In this document: positions 1-10,148 of the stretch, piece by piece
Layout of the letters: each line of letters begins with the position of its first letter
How positions within the stretch are numbered: the stretch's first letter is position 1
Origin: Harmonia axyridis
Lineage: Eukaryota; Arthropoda; Insecta; Coleoptera; Coccinellidae
Direction of reading: 5' to 3'
Length of the DNA: 64,000 nt
Assembly: GCF_914767665.1 (NCBI RefSeq)
Contig: NC_059502.1
Span: forward strand, 50,326,031 to 50,390,030
Notes under the pieces: model-generated
What the model was told of the DNA's origin: nothing
Database searches by the model: none
Seen by the model: only the letters and a program-made list of their open reading frames with translations
Translations under genes and position numbers: made by a program

Positions 1-302
1 GAAAAATTTGTGATGCAGAAAAACAGAACATTTAAATGAAAAATGATTCAGTTATTGTGAATATGAACTCAGAACCTGAATATGAAGAAGACAAAACAAA
101 AGAAGAGGATAAAATTCATTTGAATACATGCTTGAGAAATGCTTTTCTGATCAAGAAAATTCTTGAAATTACAGCATCTTAAATGAAAAAGGGTTTCAAG
201 ACCGAAAAATTCAATCAATATAGTGTAACCTTAAAAAAGAAAAGAAATAATATTCGTAGACATCAAAATTTCTATTTCAAAATTCCAAATCGAGCTCTAT
301 AA
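1..302 (+). pseudogene. Array ORF copy, 5' cut by window edge, two nonsense codons
   Basis: The first bases correspond to codon 65 of the 164-codon array ORF. In that frame there is a TAA at 33-35 (in place of Lys76) and another at 180-182 (in place of Gln125). The normal stop follows at 300-302. The second stop is shared with the copy at 2013, which points to gene conversion or common descent between near neighbours. Confidence 0.8.
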
Positions 303-914
303 TGATGTTATATTTCACGTTATTGAATTAAACTAATTACTCTTCAAAAAACCATCAAAATAATGTATATAAGACCATTTGTTGTATCACTGATTAGTAC
401 TTTGTTCGATTAGTTGATGTATCTGAATAATAATAAAATTTAACATATGAATTTCTATAAAAACGATTATTGAATTTTTCTTATATACTGAAATGATGGG
501 ACGTAAAATAATAACAAAAATTATATGAAACAAAAAAAAAATTAAATAAAAACACAAATAGGACGGTGAATGAACAAATCTATTACAGTTATAAAAAATT
601 ATACTCAATAAATTCTTTCAACAGATGTTGCATATCACATTCGAAGAAATTTATCTGCAACCATCAAGAATTTTGTTATCGCACCACATTTTCAATTGAA
701 GAGATAACATTCCTATTTCCACCAATTGGAGCTAATGCATATTTGATGACTTTCTCTTATTGAGAAAGACTTTCTCTTATTGAGAAGAGATATATATATA
801 TAAGTTGCCTGAAACTTAAAAATTACCTCAGTATTTTCGTGAAAGGCATTCTGTGAATAACGTGTTTGCATAGTGAATAATTTCAATCTTTTCCGTAATT
901 GAACAATTCAAAAC

Positions 915-1409
915 ATGAACATAATGAATGAAAAGGTGATTTTGAAATCGGGATTGAGGAAATTGAAAAATCATAAACTGAACATAAGGAATACTTTACT
1001 GATCAAGAAAATAGTTAACGAAGTGAAAGATATTCAAAATGGCGAGTTGAGGGATGTGTCAAATATCAGTTGGAAATCTGAGAAATCTACAACTGAGCCG
1101 TATCGCGGGAAAATTTGTGATGCAGAAAAACAGAACATTAAAATGAAAAATGATTCAGTTATTGTGAATATGAACTCAGAACCTGAATATGAAGAAGACA
1201 AAACAAAAGAAGAGGATAAAATGCATTTGAATACATGCTTGAGAAATGCTTTTCTGATCAAGAAAATTCTTGAAATTACAGCATCTCAAATGAAAAAGGG
1301 TTTTAAGACCGAAAAATTCAATCAATATAGTGTAACCTTAAAACAGAAAAGAAATAATTTTCGTAGACATCAAAATTTCTATTTCAAAATTCAAAATCGA
1401 GCTCCATAA
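915..1409 (+). CDS. Array ORF copy, 164 aa, unknown protein
   Basis: Full-length copy of the array protein (described at 63148-63642), differing at Met103, Gln144, Gln160 and Pro164. Its promoter is unusual: the AP-1-like site is lost because a short stretch ending in ttctcttattgag is duplicated in its place (about 749-788). (TA)6 precedes AG at the TATA box. Confidence 0.5.
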   Translation: MNIMNEKVILKSGLRKLKNHKLNIRNTLLIKKIVNEVKDIQNGELRDVSNISWKSEKSTTEPYRGKICDAEKQNIKMKNDSVIVNMNSEPEYEEDKTKEEDKMHLNTCLRNAFLIKKILEITASQMKKGFKTEKFNQYSVTLKQKRNNFRRHQNFYFKIQNRAP

Positions 1410-2012
1410 TGATGTTATATTTCACGTTATTGAATTAAATAAATTACTCTTCAAAAAACCATCAAAATAATGTATATAAGACCATTTGTTGTATCATTGA
1501 TTAGTACTTTGTTCGATTAGTTGATGTATCTGAATAATAATAAAATTTAACATATGAATTTCTATATAAACGGTTATTGAATTTTTCTTATATCCTGAAA
1601 TGATGGGACGTAACACAATAACAAAAATTATATGAAACAAAAAAAAAATTAAATAACAACACAAATAGGACGGTGAATGAACAAACCCATTACAGTTATA
1701 AAGAATTATACTCAATAAATTCTTTCAACAGATGTTGCATATCACATTCGAAGAAATTTATCTGCAACCATCAAGAATTTTGTTATCGCACCACATTTTC
1801 AATTGGAGAGATAACATTCCTATTTCCACCAATTGGAGCTAATGCATATTTGATGACTTTCTCTTATTGAGTCATTATAGAAAGAAGAGATATATATATA
1901 AGTTGCCTGAAACTTAAAAATTACCTCAGTATTTTCGTGAAAGGCATTCTGTGAATAACGTGTTTGCATAGTGAATAATTTCAATCTTTTTCGTAATTGA
2001 ACAATTCAAAAC

Positions 2013-2387
2013 ATGAACATAATGAATGAAAAGGTGATTTTTAAATCGGGATTGAGGAAATTGAAAAATCATAAACTGAACATAAGGAATACTTTACTGA
2101 TCAAGAAAATAGTTAACGTAGTGAAAGATATTCAAAATGGCGAGTTAAGGGATGTGTCAAATATCAGTTGGAAATCTGAGAAATCTACAACTGAGCCGTA
2201 TCGCGGAAAAATTTGTGATGCAGAAAAACAGAACATTAAAATGAAAAATGATTCAGTTATTGTGAATATGAACTCAGAACCTGAATATGAAGAAGACAAA
2301 ACAAAAGAAGAGGATAAAATTCATTTGAATACATGCTTGAGAAATGCTTTTCTGATCAAGAAAATTCTTGAAATTACAGCATCTTAA
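2013..2387 (+). CDS. Array ORF copy truncated to 124 aa
   Basis: Differs at Phe10 and Val36 and ends at a TAA replacing Gln125, the same nonsense change as in the partial copy at 1-302. The reading frame beyond the stop stays open to the usual end, so the lesion is young. It would lose the basic C-terminal 40 residues. Confidence 0.4.
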   Translation: MNIMNEKVIFKSGLRKLKNHKLNIRNTLLIKKIVNVVKDIQNGELRDVSNISWKSEKSTTEPYRGKICDAEKQNIKMKNDSVIVNMNSEPEYEEDKTKEEDKIHLNTCLRNAFLIKKILEITAS

Positions 2388-2986
2388 ATGAAAAAGGGTT
2401 TCAAGACCGAAAAATTCAATCAATATAGTGTAACCTTAAAAAAGAAAAGAAATAATTTTCGTAGACATCAAAATTTCTATTTCAAAATTCCAAATCGAGC
2501 TCTATAATGATGTTATATTTCACGTTATTGAATTAAACAAATTATTCTTCAAAAAACCATCAGAATAATGTATATAAGACCATTTGTTGTATCATTGATT
2601 AGTACTTTGTTCGATTAGTTGATGTATCTGAATAATAATAAAATTTAACATATGAATTTCTATAAAAACGATTATTGAATTTTTCTTATATCCTGAAATG
2701 ATGGGACGTAAAACAATAACAAAAATTATATGAAACAAAAAAAAAATTAAATAAAAACACAAATAGGACGGTGAATGAACAAATCTATTACAGTTATAAA
2801 AAATTATACTCAATAAATTCTTTCAACAGATATCATATCACATTCGAAGAAATTTATCTGCAACCATCAAGAATTTTGTTATCGCACCACATTTTCAATT
2901 GAAGAGATAACATTCCTATTTCCACCAATTGGAGCTAATGCATATTTGATGACTTTTTCTTATTGAGTCATTATAGAAAGAAGAGA

Positions 2987-3010
2987 TATATATATATATA
3001 TATATATATA
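2987..3010. repeat. (TA)12 microsatellite expansion at the TATA box
   Basis: Most units have about four TA steps here. This copy has twelve, (TA)6 occurs at 791-802 and (TA)9 before the ORF at 15269. The expansion sits exactly on the TATA element of the unit whose ORF starts at 3123 and lengthens its spacing to the AP-1-like site but not to the initiator. Confidence 0.85.
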
Positions 3011-3122
3011 AGTTGCCTGAAACTTAAAAATTACCTCAGTATTTTCGTGAAAGGCATTCTGTGAATAACGTGTTTGCATAGTGAATAATTTCAATCTTTT
3101 TCGTAATTGAACAATTCAAAAC

Positions 3123-3617
3123 ATGAACATAATGAATGAAAAGGTGATTTTGAAATCGGGATTGAGGAAATTGAAAAATCATAAACTGAACATAAGGAAT
3201 ACTTTACTGATCAAGAAAATAGTTAACGAAGTGAAAGATATTCAAAATGGCGAGTTAAGGGATGTGTCAAATATCAGTTGGAAATCTGAGAAATCTACAA
3301 CTGGGCCGTATCGCGGAAAAATTTGTGATGCAGAAAAACAGAACATTAAAATGAAAAATGATTCAGTTATTGTGAATATGAACTCAGAACCTGAATATGA
3401 AGAAGACAAAACAAAAGAAGAGGATAAAATTCATTTGAATACATGCTTGAGAAATGCTTTTCTGATCAAGAAAATTCTTGAAATTACAGCATCTCAAATG
3501 AAAAAGGGTTTTAAGACCGAAAAATTCAATCAATATAGTGTAACCTTAAAAAAAAAAAGAAATAATTTTCGTAGACATCAAACTTTCTATTTCAAAATTC
3601 CAAATCGAGCTCTATAA
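3123..3617 (+). CDS. Array ORF copy, 164 aa, unknown protein
   Basis: Full length, differing from the majority at Gly61 and Thr154. It lies downstream of the (TA)12 promoter variant. Confidence 0.5.
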   Translation: MNIMNEKVILKSGLRKLKNHKLNIRNTLLIKKIVNEVKDIQNGELRDVSNISWKSEKSTTGPYRGKICDAEKQNIKMKNDSVIVNMNSEPEYEEDKTKEEDKIHLNTCLRNAFLIKKILEITASQMKKGFKTEKFNQYSVTLKKKRNNFRRHQTFYFKIPNRAL

Positions 3618-4075
3618 TGATGTTATATTTCACGTTATTGCATTAAATAAATTACTCTTCAAAATATCATAAAAATAATGTATATAAGACCATTTGTTGT
3701 ATCATTGATTAGTACTTTGTTCGATTGGTTGATGTATCTGAATAATAATAAAATTTAATATATGAATTTCTATAAAAAGGATTATTGAATTTTTCTTATA
3801 TCCTGAAATGATGGGACGTAAACCAATAACAAAAATTATATGAAACAAAAAAAAAATTAAATAACAACACAAATAGGACGGTGAATGAACAAACCCATTA
3901 CAGTTATAAAAAATTATACTCAATAAATTCTTTCAACAGATGTTGCATATCACATTCGAAGGAATTTATCTGCAACCATCAAGAATTTTGTTATCGCACC
4001 ACATTTTCAATTGAAAAGATAACATTCATAATTCCACCAATTGGAGCTAATGCATATTTGATGACTTTATCTTTT

Positions 4076-4116
4076 TGAGTCATTATAGTTGCCTGAAACT
4101 TAAAAATTACCTCAGT
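4076..4116 (+). promoter_or_regulatory. Array promoter with the TATA box deleted
   Basis: TGAGTCAT (4076-4083) is followed within a few bases by the sequence that normally lies just after the TATA box. The roughly 21-bp stretch with GAGATATATATAAG is missing. The initiator TCAGT (4112-4116) is kept. This copy would be TATA-less and may be silent. Confidence 0.6.
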
Positions 4117-4198
4117 ATTTTCGTGAAAGGCATTCTGTGAATAACGTGTTTGCATAGTGAATAATTTCAATCTTTTTCGTAATTGAACAATTCAAAAC

Positions 4199-4693
4199 AT
4201 GAACATAATGAATGAGAAGGTGATTTTGAAATCGGAATTGAGCAAATTGAAAAATCATAAACTCAACATAAGGAATAGTTTACTGATCAAGAAAATAGTT
4301 AACGAAGTGAAAGATATTCAAAATGGCGAGTTAAGGGATGTGTCAAATGTCAGTTGGAAATCTGAGAAATCTACAACTGAGCCGTATCGCGGAAAAATTT
4401 GTGATACAGAAAAACAGAACATTAAAATGAAAAAGGATTCAGTTATTGTGAATATGGACTCGGAACCTGAATATGAAGAAGACAAAACAAAAGAAGAGGA
4501 TAAAATTCATTTGAATACATGCTCGAGAAATGCCTTTCTGATCAAGAAAATTCTTGAAATTACAGCATCTCAAATGAAAAAGAGTTTTGAAACCGAAAAA
4601 TTCAATCAACATAGTGTAACCTTAAAAAAGAAAAGAAATAATTTTCGTAGACTTCAACATTTCTATTTCAAAATTCCAAATCGAGCTCTATAA
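4199..4693 (+). CDS. Array ORF copy, 164 aa, most divergent copy
   Basis: Full length but with 13 differences from the majority sequence (Glu13, Ser15, Ser27, Val51, Thr70, Lys79, Asp87, Ser109, Ser129, Glu131, His138, Leu152, His154). The frame is intact despite this divergence. The promoter upstream lacks its TATA box, and the spacer downstream is cut by the BEL1 LTR at 4900. Confidence 0.45.
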   Translation: MNIMNEKVILKSELSKLKNHKLNIRNSLLIKKIVNEVKDIQNGELRDVSNVSWKSEKSTTEPYRGKICDTEKQNIKMKKDSVIVNMDSEPEYEEDKTKEEDKIHLNTCSRNAFLIKKILEITASQMKKSFETEKFNQHSVTLKKKRNNFRRLQHFYFKIPNRAL

Positions 4694-4899
4694 TGATGTT
4701 ATATTTCACTTTATTGAATTAAATAAATTATTCTTCAAAAAACCATAAAAATAATGTATATAAGACCATTTGTTGTATCATTGATTAGTACTTTGTTCGA
4801 TTAGTTGATATGTCTGAATAATAATAAAATTTAACATATGAATTTCTATAAAAACGATTATTGAATTTTTTTTATATCCTGAAATGATGGGACGTAAAC

Positions 4900-5176
4900 T
4901 GGTATAACTTGCACTGGTTCAAATGAAACTTGAATTAAGTGGACTGTATATTTGAAATATGGAAATTGTAACAAGTAACAAACAATGCATAAGTTGTAAT
5001 AAGAATAGAAAATGGCCGTATCGGCGTAACGTTCGATCTTGATCCTTAAGTTCGAATGCCTTCCGTTGCGTCGCCGCCTCGGCCCTTTCGTCCCTCGCGC
5101 AGAGGCTGGGTTCCATTTCTTTCCAGTCACGGCTCCCTCTGGTGGCGGACAATACAATTCGTTGAGTGCGTTACCA
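4900..5176 (-). repeat. BEL1 3' LTR
   Basis: 277 bp, same length as its partner at 13899-14175, with about 1.8% divergence (5 of 277 counted by eye). As the element reads on the minus strand, this is the downstream LTR. A GC-rich stretch (about 5065-5145) contrasts with the AT-rich array. Confidence 0.92.
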
Positions 5177-5296
5177 TATACCGCCGGCCTTGAAATTAGT
5201 GATTTCAACAACTTATAGCTAACAGACATGATAAACAAGCATATGGAAGAACAATAAACAATTCATAACGTTAGCAGGTAAGTTCAGTTATCAAGT

Positions 5297-7098
5297 TCAA
5301 TTGTCAGCAACTTCACCTTCAGTTGGTAAAGGACATAATTTGTTTACAGGTCGTTTGAGCACGTTGCCGTCACTTAACCGCACTGACACGACTCGAATAA
5401 CACCATCGGTGCCCGGAAAACACTCCACAACTCGAGCCATCTTCCATACAAGTGGTGGTAAGTTGTCCTCCTTGATGATGACTAAACTGTCAGGTTTCAA
5501 CAGATTTGCATGATGGGTCTTCCATTTCAATCTGGTCTGCAGATTCCCCAGATATTCTAGGCTCCATCTTTTCCAGAATGATTGAACCATTCGCTGACGA
5601 CCTTGATACAACTTGAGACGATTCTCTGGGATGCAAGTATAGTCTCCTTCAGGTAAGGAAGTCAAAGTTCTTCCTATCAAGAAGTGTGCAGGAGTGAGGG
5701 GAAGGTTATCCTCTGGATTAGGATGCATGGGATACAAAGATCTCGAATTTAAAATAGCCTCAATTTGACATAGAATTGTGGAAAAATCTTCAAAATGTAA
5801 ATTAGTATTACCTATTACTCTTTTTAGATGAAATTTTAGAATTTTGATATTAGATTCCCATAAACCTCCGAAGTTGGGAGCGCGCGGTGGGATAAATTTC
5901 CAAACAATCTTCACATTTTCAAAATGTTCTTTTAAGAAATCATCATTTGTTTTGAAGAACTTCTTGAGTTCATTATTAGCACCTACAAAGTGTGTACCGT
6001 TATCCGAAAAAATAACTGATGGTGTACCTCTCCTAGCTATAAATCTTTTGAAACACTCCAAAAAAGCATGACAACTCAAACTTGTGATCAGTTCTAAATG
6101 TATAGCCTTGGTCACCATGCAGATGAAAATACAAACCCAAGACTTGGTCAAGCATGGTTTGCGAGTTTTCCGATCCTTCAAAATAAATGGACCAGCATAG
6201 TCACAACCTGTGTTGCAAAAAGGAAACGACTGACTTGTTCGTTCGCTTGGTAAGTTTCCTTCTATATATTCAATAGTTGTAGGCTTGTTTTTGAAACAAA
6301 CGATGCAAGTGTGAACTATTTTTCGCGCAAGATTTCTTCCATTCAGTATCCAAAATCGCTCTCTCACTGAATAGAGAAGTTGTTGAGCACCACAATGATT
6401 TAATCTTATATGTTCATGTTTCATTATTAGAACACTAAGGGCATGATTTTTTGGTAATAAGATTGGATGTTTTTTGTCATAAGGAAGCTGTGTATTTGAT
6501 AATCGACCGCCCACTCTAATAACATACGATGAATCCAAAAAGGGATTCAAATTGAGTATAGGGCTGAATTTTTTAATTTTACCCCTTGCGATGAAGTCAT
6601 CATATTCCTTAAGAAATGCAGAATGTTGAGCCAATCGCACGAGAGCAAAAAGAGCATACTCTAATTCAACTGAGGTTAAAGTAACGCTTCGTGTAGATTT
6701 TTGATCTGCTAATATACATTTGAATCTCAAGCAATACGCGGTTACTCTCAGTAATCTTGTGTAACTTGAGAATCTTTCAAAAATACCAATCTCAGTTTCC
6801 TGAATGTTAACTGCATGTACGTTTGTTTTCATTTCAGGCAATGTTTCAAGGGTGACTAGATTTTTATTAATCGGCCATTGTGAATGATTTTGTCTCAACC
6901 AAGCTGGGCCTTGAAACCAAAGTTCACTCTTGACAAGCTCATTCACAGTTGAGCCTCTGGAGACAATATCCGCAGGGTTTTCTTTGGTATTCACATGATA
7001 CCAATCTTTCGGGTTAGACCAATGTTGATTTGTGGCTACGCGGTTAGCTACAAACGATTTCCATTTATCGATCGAACCGTTTATCCAATGATAAGTGA
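5297..7098 (-). pseudogene. pol: BEL1 polyprotein, C-terminal part: RNase H end, integrase, DUF5641
   Basis: About 600 codons open from the LINE junction to the stop. After the tail of RNase H comes a zinc-binding region typical of BEL integrases (His near 229-236, CIVC near 266-269). The retroviral-type integrase core follows: Asp301 in GCDYAGP, Asp367 in FSDNGT, and Glu416 in GLWES, so the DDE triad is complete. The rest matches the C-terminal DUF5641 region of Pao/BEL polyproteins. The reading frame joins that of the upstream part across the LINE's target duplication, so the only visible break is the LINE. The apparent start at the junction is not a real start codon. The product would insert cDNA into chromosomes. 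Confidence 0.9.
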
Positions 7099-7108
7099 CC
7101 AATGAGTC

Positions 7109-10100
7109 TTCTTCTTCTTCTTCATACGTTAGGACAAAGTCCTGTGTTTTCTACAATATTCCTCATTCCTGGGATGCAGAGGTCCAACTTTCATACCAGC
7201 GCTTTGGTGGTCTCCCTGGAAGTCTTGCGGTGTTAGGCCTTTTCGTTTTTGCTGTTTTGGGCAGTCGGTTATCAGGCATCCTATCCACATGGTCTCTCCA
7301 ATTTCTGCGCCTTATCCTTGCCCATCTCACTACATCTTGTATCCTGCAGATATCTCTGATCTCTTCATTTCTCTTATGGTCGAGTAATGAATAGCCTGCT
7401 ATATGTCTCAACACTCTCATCTCAGTTGTTCTTAGTTGTCTCTTGGTTTCGGCATTTTCGGCTCTTGTTTCAATACCATACGTCATGATTGGCCTAACAC
7501 AAGTCTTGTATATTCTGACCTTGCTAGATAGGCTCATATATTTGTTCCTCCATATTATGTCGCGCAAGTATCCCGATATCAACGAGGCTTTCGTAATTTG
7601 GCTGTTCACCTCCTCTTTCAGATTTCTTGTACTTGTTATATTGGAACCAAGGTATGTGTATGACATAACCTGCTCTATGCTTTTGTTATATACCGCTAGC
7701 TTGCATCTTCTTGGTTCCCTGGATATAGATAGGCATTGGGTTTTTTTGGTGGAAATAATCATGTTGAATGAATCAGCTGCTCTTTCGAAGGCGTAGAGGA
7801 GTCTCTGGAGGTTATCTTCATCTTCTGAAATTATGACGGCATCGTCCGCATAACACAAAATTTTAATTTCTTCATTTCCCATTCTATATCCTCGGCCTTT
7901 GATCTTAACCTGTCCTATGATTTCGTCCATAATAATGTTAAATAATATTGGACTCAGGCTATCTCCTTGTCGTATCCCTGTTACGATTGGTATTTCCTTC
8001 GTCATTCCTGAGTCTGTCTTGATGAATGTTGACGCATCAGTATTGAGCTCTCTAACGACTCTAATTATGCTTCGGTCTACTTTTCGTTGTTTCAGTAGCC
8101 TTATTATGTCGATTAGACGTACTCTATCGAACGCCTGGGTAAGGTCAATAAAACACATAAATGCCGTTTTGTTGAATTCTATGGCTTTTTCAGTGATCTG
8201 CCTAATGGTAAATATCGCGTCGATTGTCGATCTGTTCTTTCTGAAGCCTTGCTGTTCCTCGGATATTCCTGTTGATGCTATCTCGTCTGATATAATTTTT
8301 GTAAAGACCTTGGATACTGAGCTAAGAAGGCTTATACCACGATAGTTTTCAGGATAGGCCTTTTCTCCTTTTTTGAATATGGGAATCGTGATGCTTTGTT
8401 TCCACTGTCCTGGTATTCTTCTTGTTGTGATTACTTTGTTGAACAACATATAGAGTTCTTGGATACAGTTGTCCCCTCCGTATTTGAGCATTTCATTAGT
8501 TATCTCGTCTAACCCAGGTGACTTTCTATTCTTTAGTGTTCCGAGTGTTTGCCGTATTTTATCTTGTGGTATGGAATAGTTTCCACTCTCGTCTGCATCA
8601 TAATTTTCATTTACAGCTGCGCTTGATCCGCCATACAAACGATGGAAGTGTTGTTCCCAGGCTTCTGATGAGATTTTTGTTATCTGTAGGTGTTCGTTAA
8701 TTGGTTTTTTTCTGTTTCTCAGCATGTTCCAGACCTTTTTCTGAGCACCATATAGATCATGCTCCATATCCGAAGAGAATTTTTCCCAGAATCTCCGCTT
8801 TATGGCTTGAATTTGCTCATTTACTCTATTTCGTATCATCTTATATCCTTCGTATGTTAGATTACTGCTCCTGTATCGAAGGTAAGCTGTTCGTTTTTCC
8901 TCTGCAAGTATCTTGACATCCCGTGTGAACCAAGGTTTTGATTGTCCTCTTCCGTTAAGAATAGTTTTTCTTCGTCCCAGGGCTTCTTCAGCGGCTCTGA
9001 TCAGATTCGTCTTCAGTTTTTCCCAAGCAATTTCGACGTCATCCACCTCCACAATTTTGTTCTTATTTATTTGTTGTGACAATCTCCTTTGATAAAGCTC
9101 TCTTGTTGAATCATCAGACAACGATTCGATGTTTAACTTTTTAATTTGGATTGGTTTGGTTTTACTTCCCCTTTGCACTTTGTTTCTGATTTTCGCCAGG
9201 ACGAGGTTGTGGCCGGTTATAGTATTAGCTGAGCTCAAGACTCTCACATCTAGTATTTTTGATGGATGGATATTTTTATTAGTGATAACATAATCAATTA
9301 CTGATTTCTGACCTCTTGAGTTTTCAAATGTGAATTTATGCTGTGATTTGTGCGGGAAATATGTGTTGTTTACTCTCAATTCATTTTGTGCGCATGTTTG
9401 AATTAGTCGTTCGCCGTTTTCATTGATGGTCTCCTCATTGAATCGGTTTTTCAATCCTCCTATCACACCATTACCAACTCTAGCATTGAAGTCTCCCAGC
9501 AAGATGACTTCATCCATTCTTGGTATTCGGTCGAGAACCTTTTGCAGGTCTTCGTAGAAGGATTCTTTCTCATCTGAGGGCTTGGTTATATCCGGTGCAT
9601 ACACGCTTATAATATGGGTAGTTACCGTGTCTTGGAGTTTAAATGATGTTTGCAATATTCTGTCGTTGAAATATATAACATTTTCTATGTTTGCTTTGAG
9701 CTTTTCATGTACCATCAAACCAACGCCCGACTTGGCTCTCTCGTGTTTCTCTTTCCCGCTATAGATAAAAATGAAGTCTTCGTATTTAGTGTTTCCTTTT
9801 CCTTTCTTTTTTGTTTCTGAGAGAGCACATATGTCAATTTTGTGTCTTTTGATCTCCATCAGGATTTCTTGGTCCTTGTTGTTTAAAGATGTTATATTCC
9901 AGCATCCTATCCGTAGAATAGTCCTTAATCGTTTTTTCCTTTTTCGCGCCGGGTCGTTATCCGATTGATCAATCATATCATCCAAGGCAATATTGTTGAT
10001 TCTAGGAGCGATAATGATTTTTTACCACAAGCAGGCTGCTAACCTCACTTGTGAACCCTCCTCCTTTATCCGGGCTTGGGACCGGCAGTGCCCCGATGAG

Positions 10101-10137
10101 CTACTCAATCCACCCATCAGGAACAACTGGCGGAGTT
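7109..10137 (-). mobile_element. Full-length RTE-clade non-LTR retrotransposon (LINE)
   Basis: 3,029 bp flanked by a perfect 11-bp target duplication ACCAATGAGTC (7098-7108 and 10138-10148). The 3' end carries a (GAA)5 tail on the coding strand (7109-7123), as RTE elements often end in short tandem repeats. There is a 5' leader of about 150-160 bp and a 3' UTR of only about 54 bp. It is inserted in the RNase H part of the BEL1 polyprotein, in the same orientation. The intact ORF and clean duplication make this a young and possibly competent copy. Confidence 0.93.
7163..9976 (-). CDS. RTE LINE ORF: AP endonuclease and reverse transcriptase
   Basis: A single intact ORF of about 937 codons from the first in-frame ATG at 9976; an in-frame TTG lies three codons earlier. 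The N-terminal 250 residues are an apurinic-like endonuclease: GCWNITSLNN, ALSETKK, SVYAPD, LLGDFNARVG, SVIDYVITN and TGHNL supply the usual Asn, Glu, Asp and His positions. The reverse transcriptase follows with KSPGLDEI, NYRGISLL, GFRKNRST, FIDLTQAFD, GIRQGDSLSPILFN and the catalytic CYADDAV. The C terminus has the RTE-typical stretches QLRTTEMRVLRHIAG and GRPPKRWYESW. The protein nicks target DNA and primes reverse transcription from it. Single-ORF architecture and length fit the RTE clade. I see no frameshift or stop. Confidence 0.93.
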   Translation of the reverse strand: MIDQSDNDPARKRKKRLRTILRIGCWNITSLNNKDQEILMEIKRHKIDICALSETKKKGKGNTKYEDFIFIYSGKEKHERAKSGVGLMVHEKLKANIENVIYFNDRILQTSFKLQDTVTTHIISVYAPDITKPSDEKESFYEDLQKVLDRIPRMDEVILLGDFNARVGNGVIGGLKNRFNEETINENGERLIQTCAQNELRVNNTYFPHKSQHKFTFENSRGQKSVIDYVITNKNIHPSKILDVRVLSSANTITGHNLVLAKIRNKVQRGSKTKPIQIKKLNIESLSDDSTRELYQRRLSQQINKNKIVEVDDVEIAWEKLKTNLIRAAEEALGRRKTILNGRGQSKPWFTRDVKILAEEKRTAYLRYRSSNLTYEGYKMIRNRVNEQIQAIKRRFWEKFSSDMEHDLYGAQKKVWNMLRNRKKPINEHLQITKISSEAWEQHFHRLYGGSSAAVNENYDADESGNYSIPQDKIRQTLGTLKNRKSPGLDEITNEMLKYGGDNCIQELYMLFNKVITTRRIPGQWKQSITIPIFKKGEKAYPENYRGISLLSSVSKVFTKIISDEIASTGISEEQQGFRKNRSTIDAIFTIRQITEKAIEFNKTAFMCFIDLTQAFDRVRLIDIIRLLKQRKVDRSIIRVVRELNTDASTFIKTDSGMTKEIPIVTGIRQGDSLSPILFNIIMDEIIGQVKIKGRGYRMGNEEIKILCYADDAVIISEDEDNLQRLLYAFERAADSFNMIISTKKTQCLSISREPRRCKLAVYNKSIEQVMSYTYLGSNITSTRNLKEEVNSQITKASLISGYLRDIIWRNKYMSLSSKVRIYKTCVRPIMTYGIETRAENAETKRQLRTTEMRVLRHIAGYSLLDHKRNEEIRDICRIQDVVRWARIRRRNWRDHVDRMPDNRLPKTAKTKRPNTARLPGRPPKRWYESWTSASQE

Positions 10138-10148
10138 ACCAATGAGTC

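Larger units (their letters stand above)
1..4899 (+). repeat. Tandem array segment 1 (about 1.1-kb gene-bearing satellite unit), divergent left part
   Basis: Holds four unit copies plus the 3' part of another, with ORF starts at 915, 2013, 3123 and 4199 (spacing 1098, 1110, 1076 bp). Each spacer of about 600 bp between ORFs has AATAAA signals, an A-rich stretch, a conserved block of about 200 bp and the promoter; I see no further gene in it. These copies are the most divergent of the window: two carry nonsense codons, (TA)n at the TATA box varies from about 5 to 12, and one promoter is deleted. This is what an array margin usually looks like, but the array continues beyond base 1. The right end is cut by the BEL LTR at 4900, about 405 bp before the next unit resumes on the far side of that element. 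Confidence 0.95.

Noticed and set aside
4919..5152. 77-codon minus-strand ORF within the BEL1 LTRs (also 13918-14151)
   Set aside because: Lies inside an LTR, is present in both LTRs and has no domain.
7095..9968. Several plus-strand ORFs of 60-148 codons across the LINE
   Set aside because: Antisense shadows of the intact endonuclease-RT frame.
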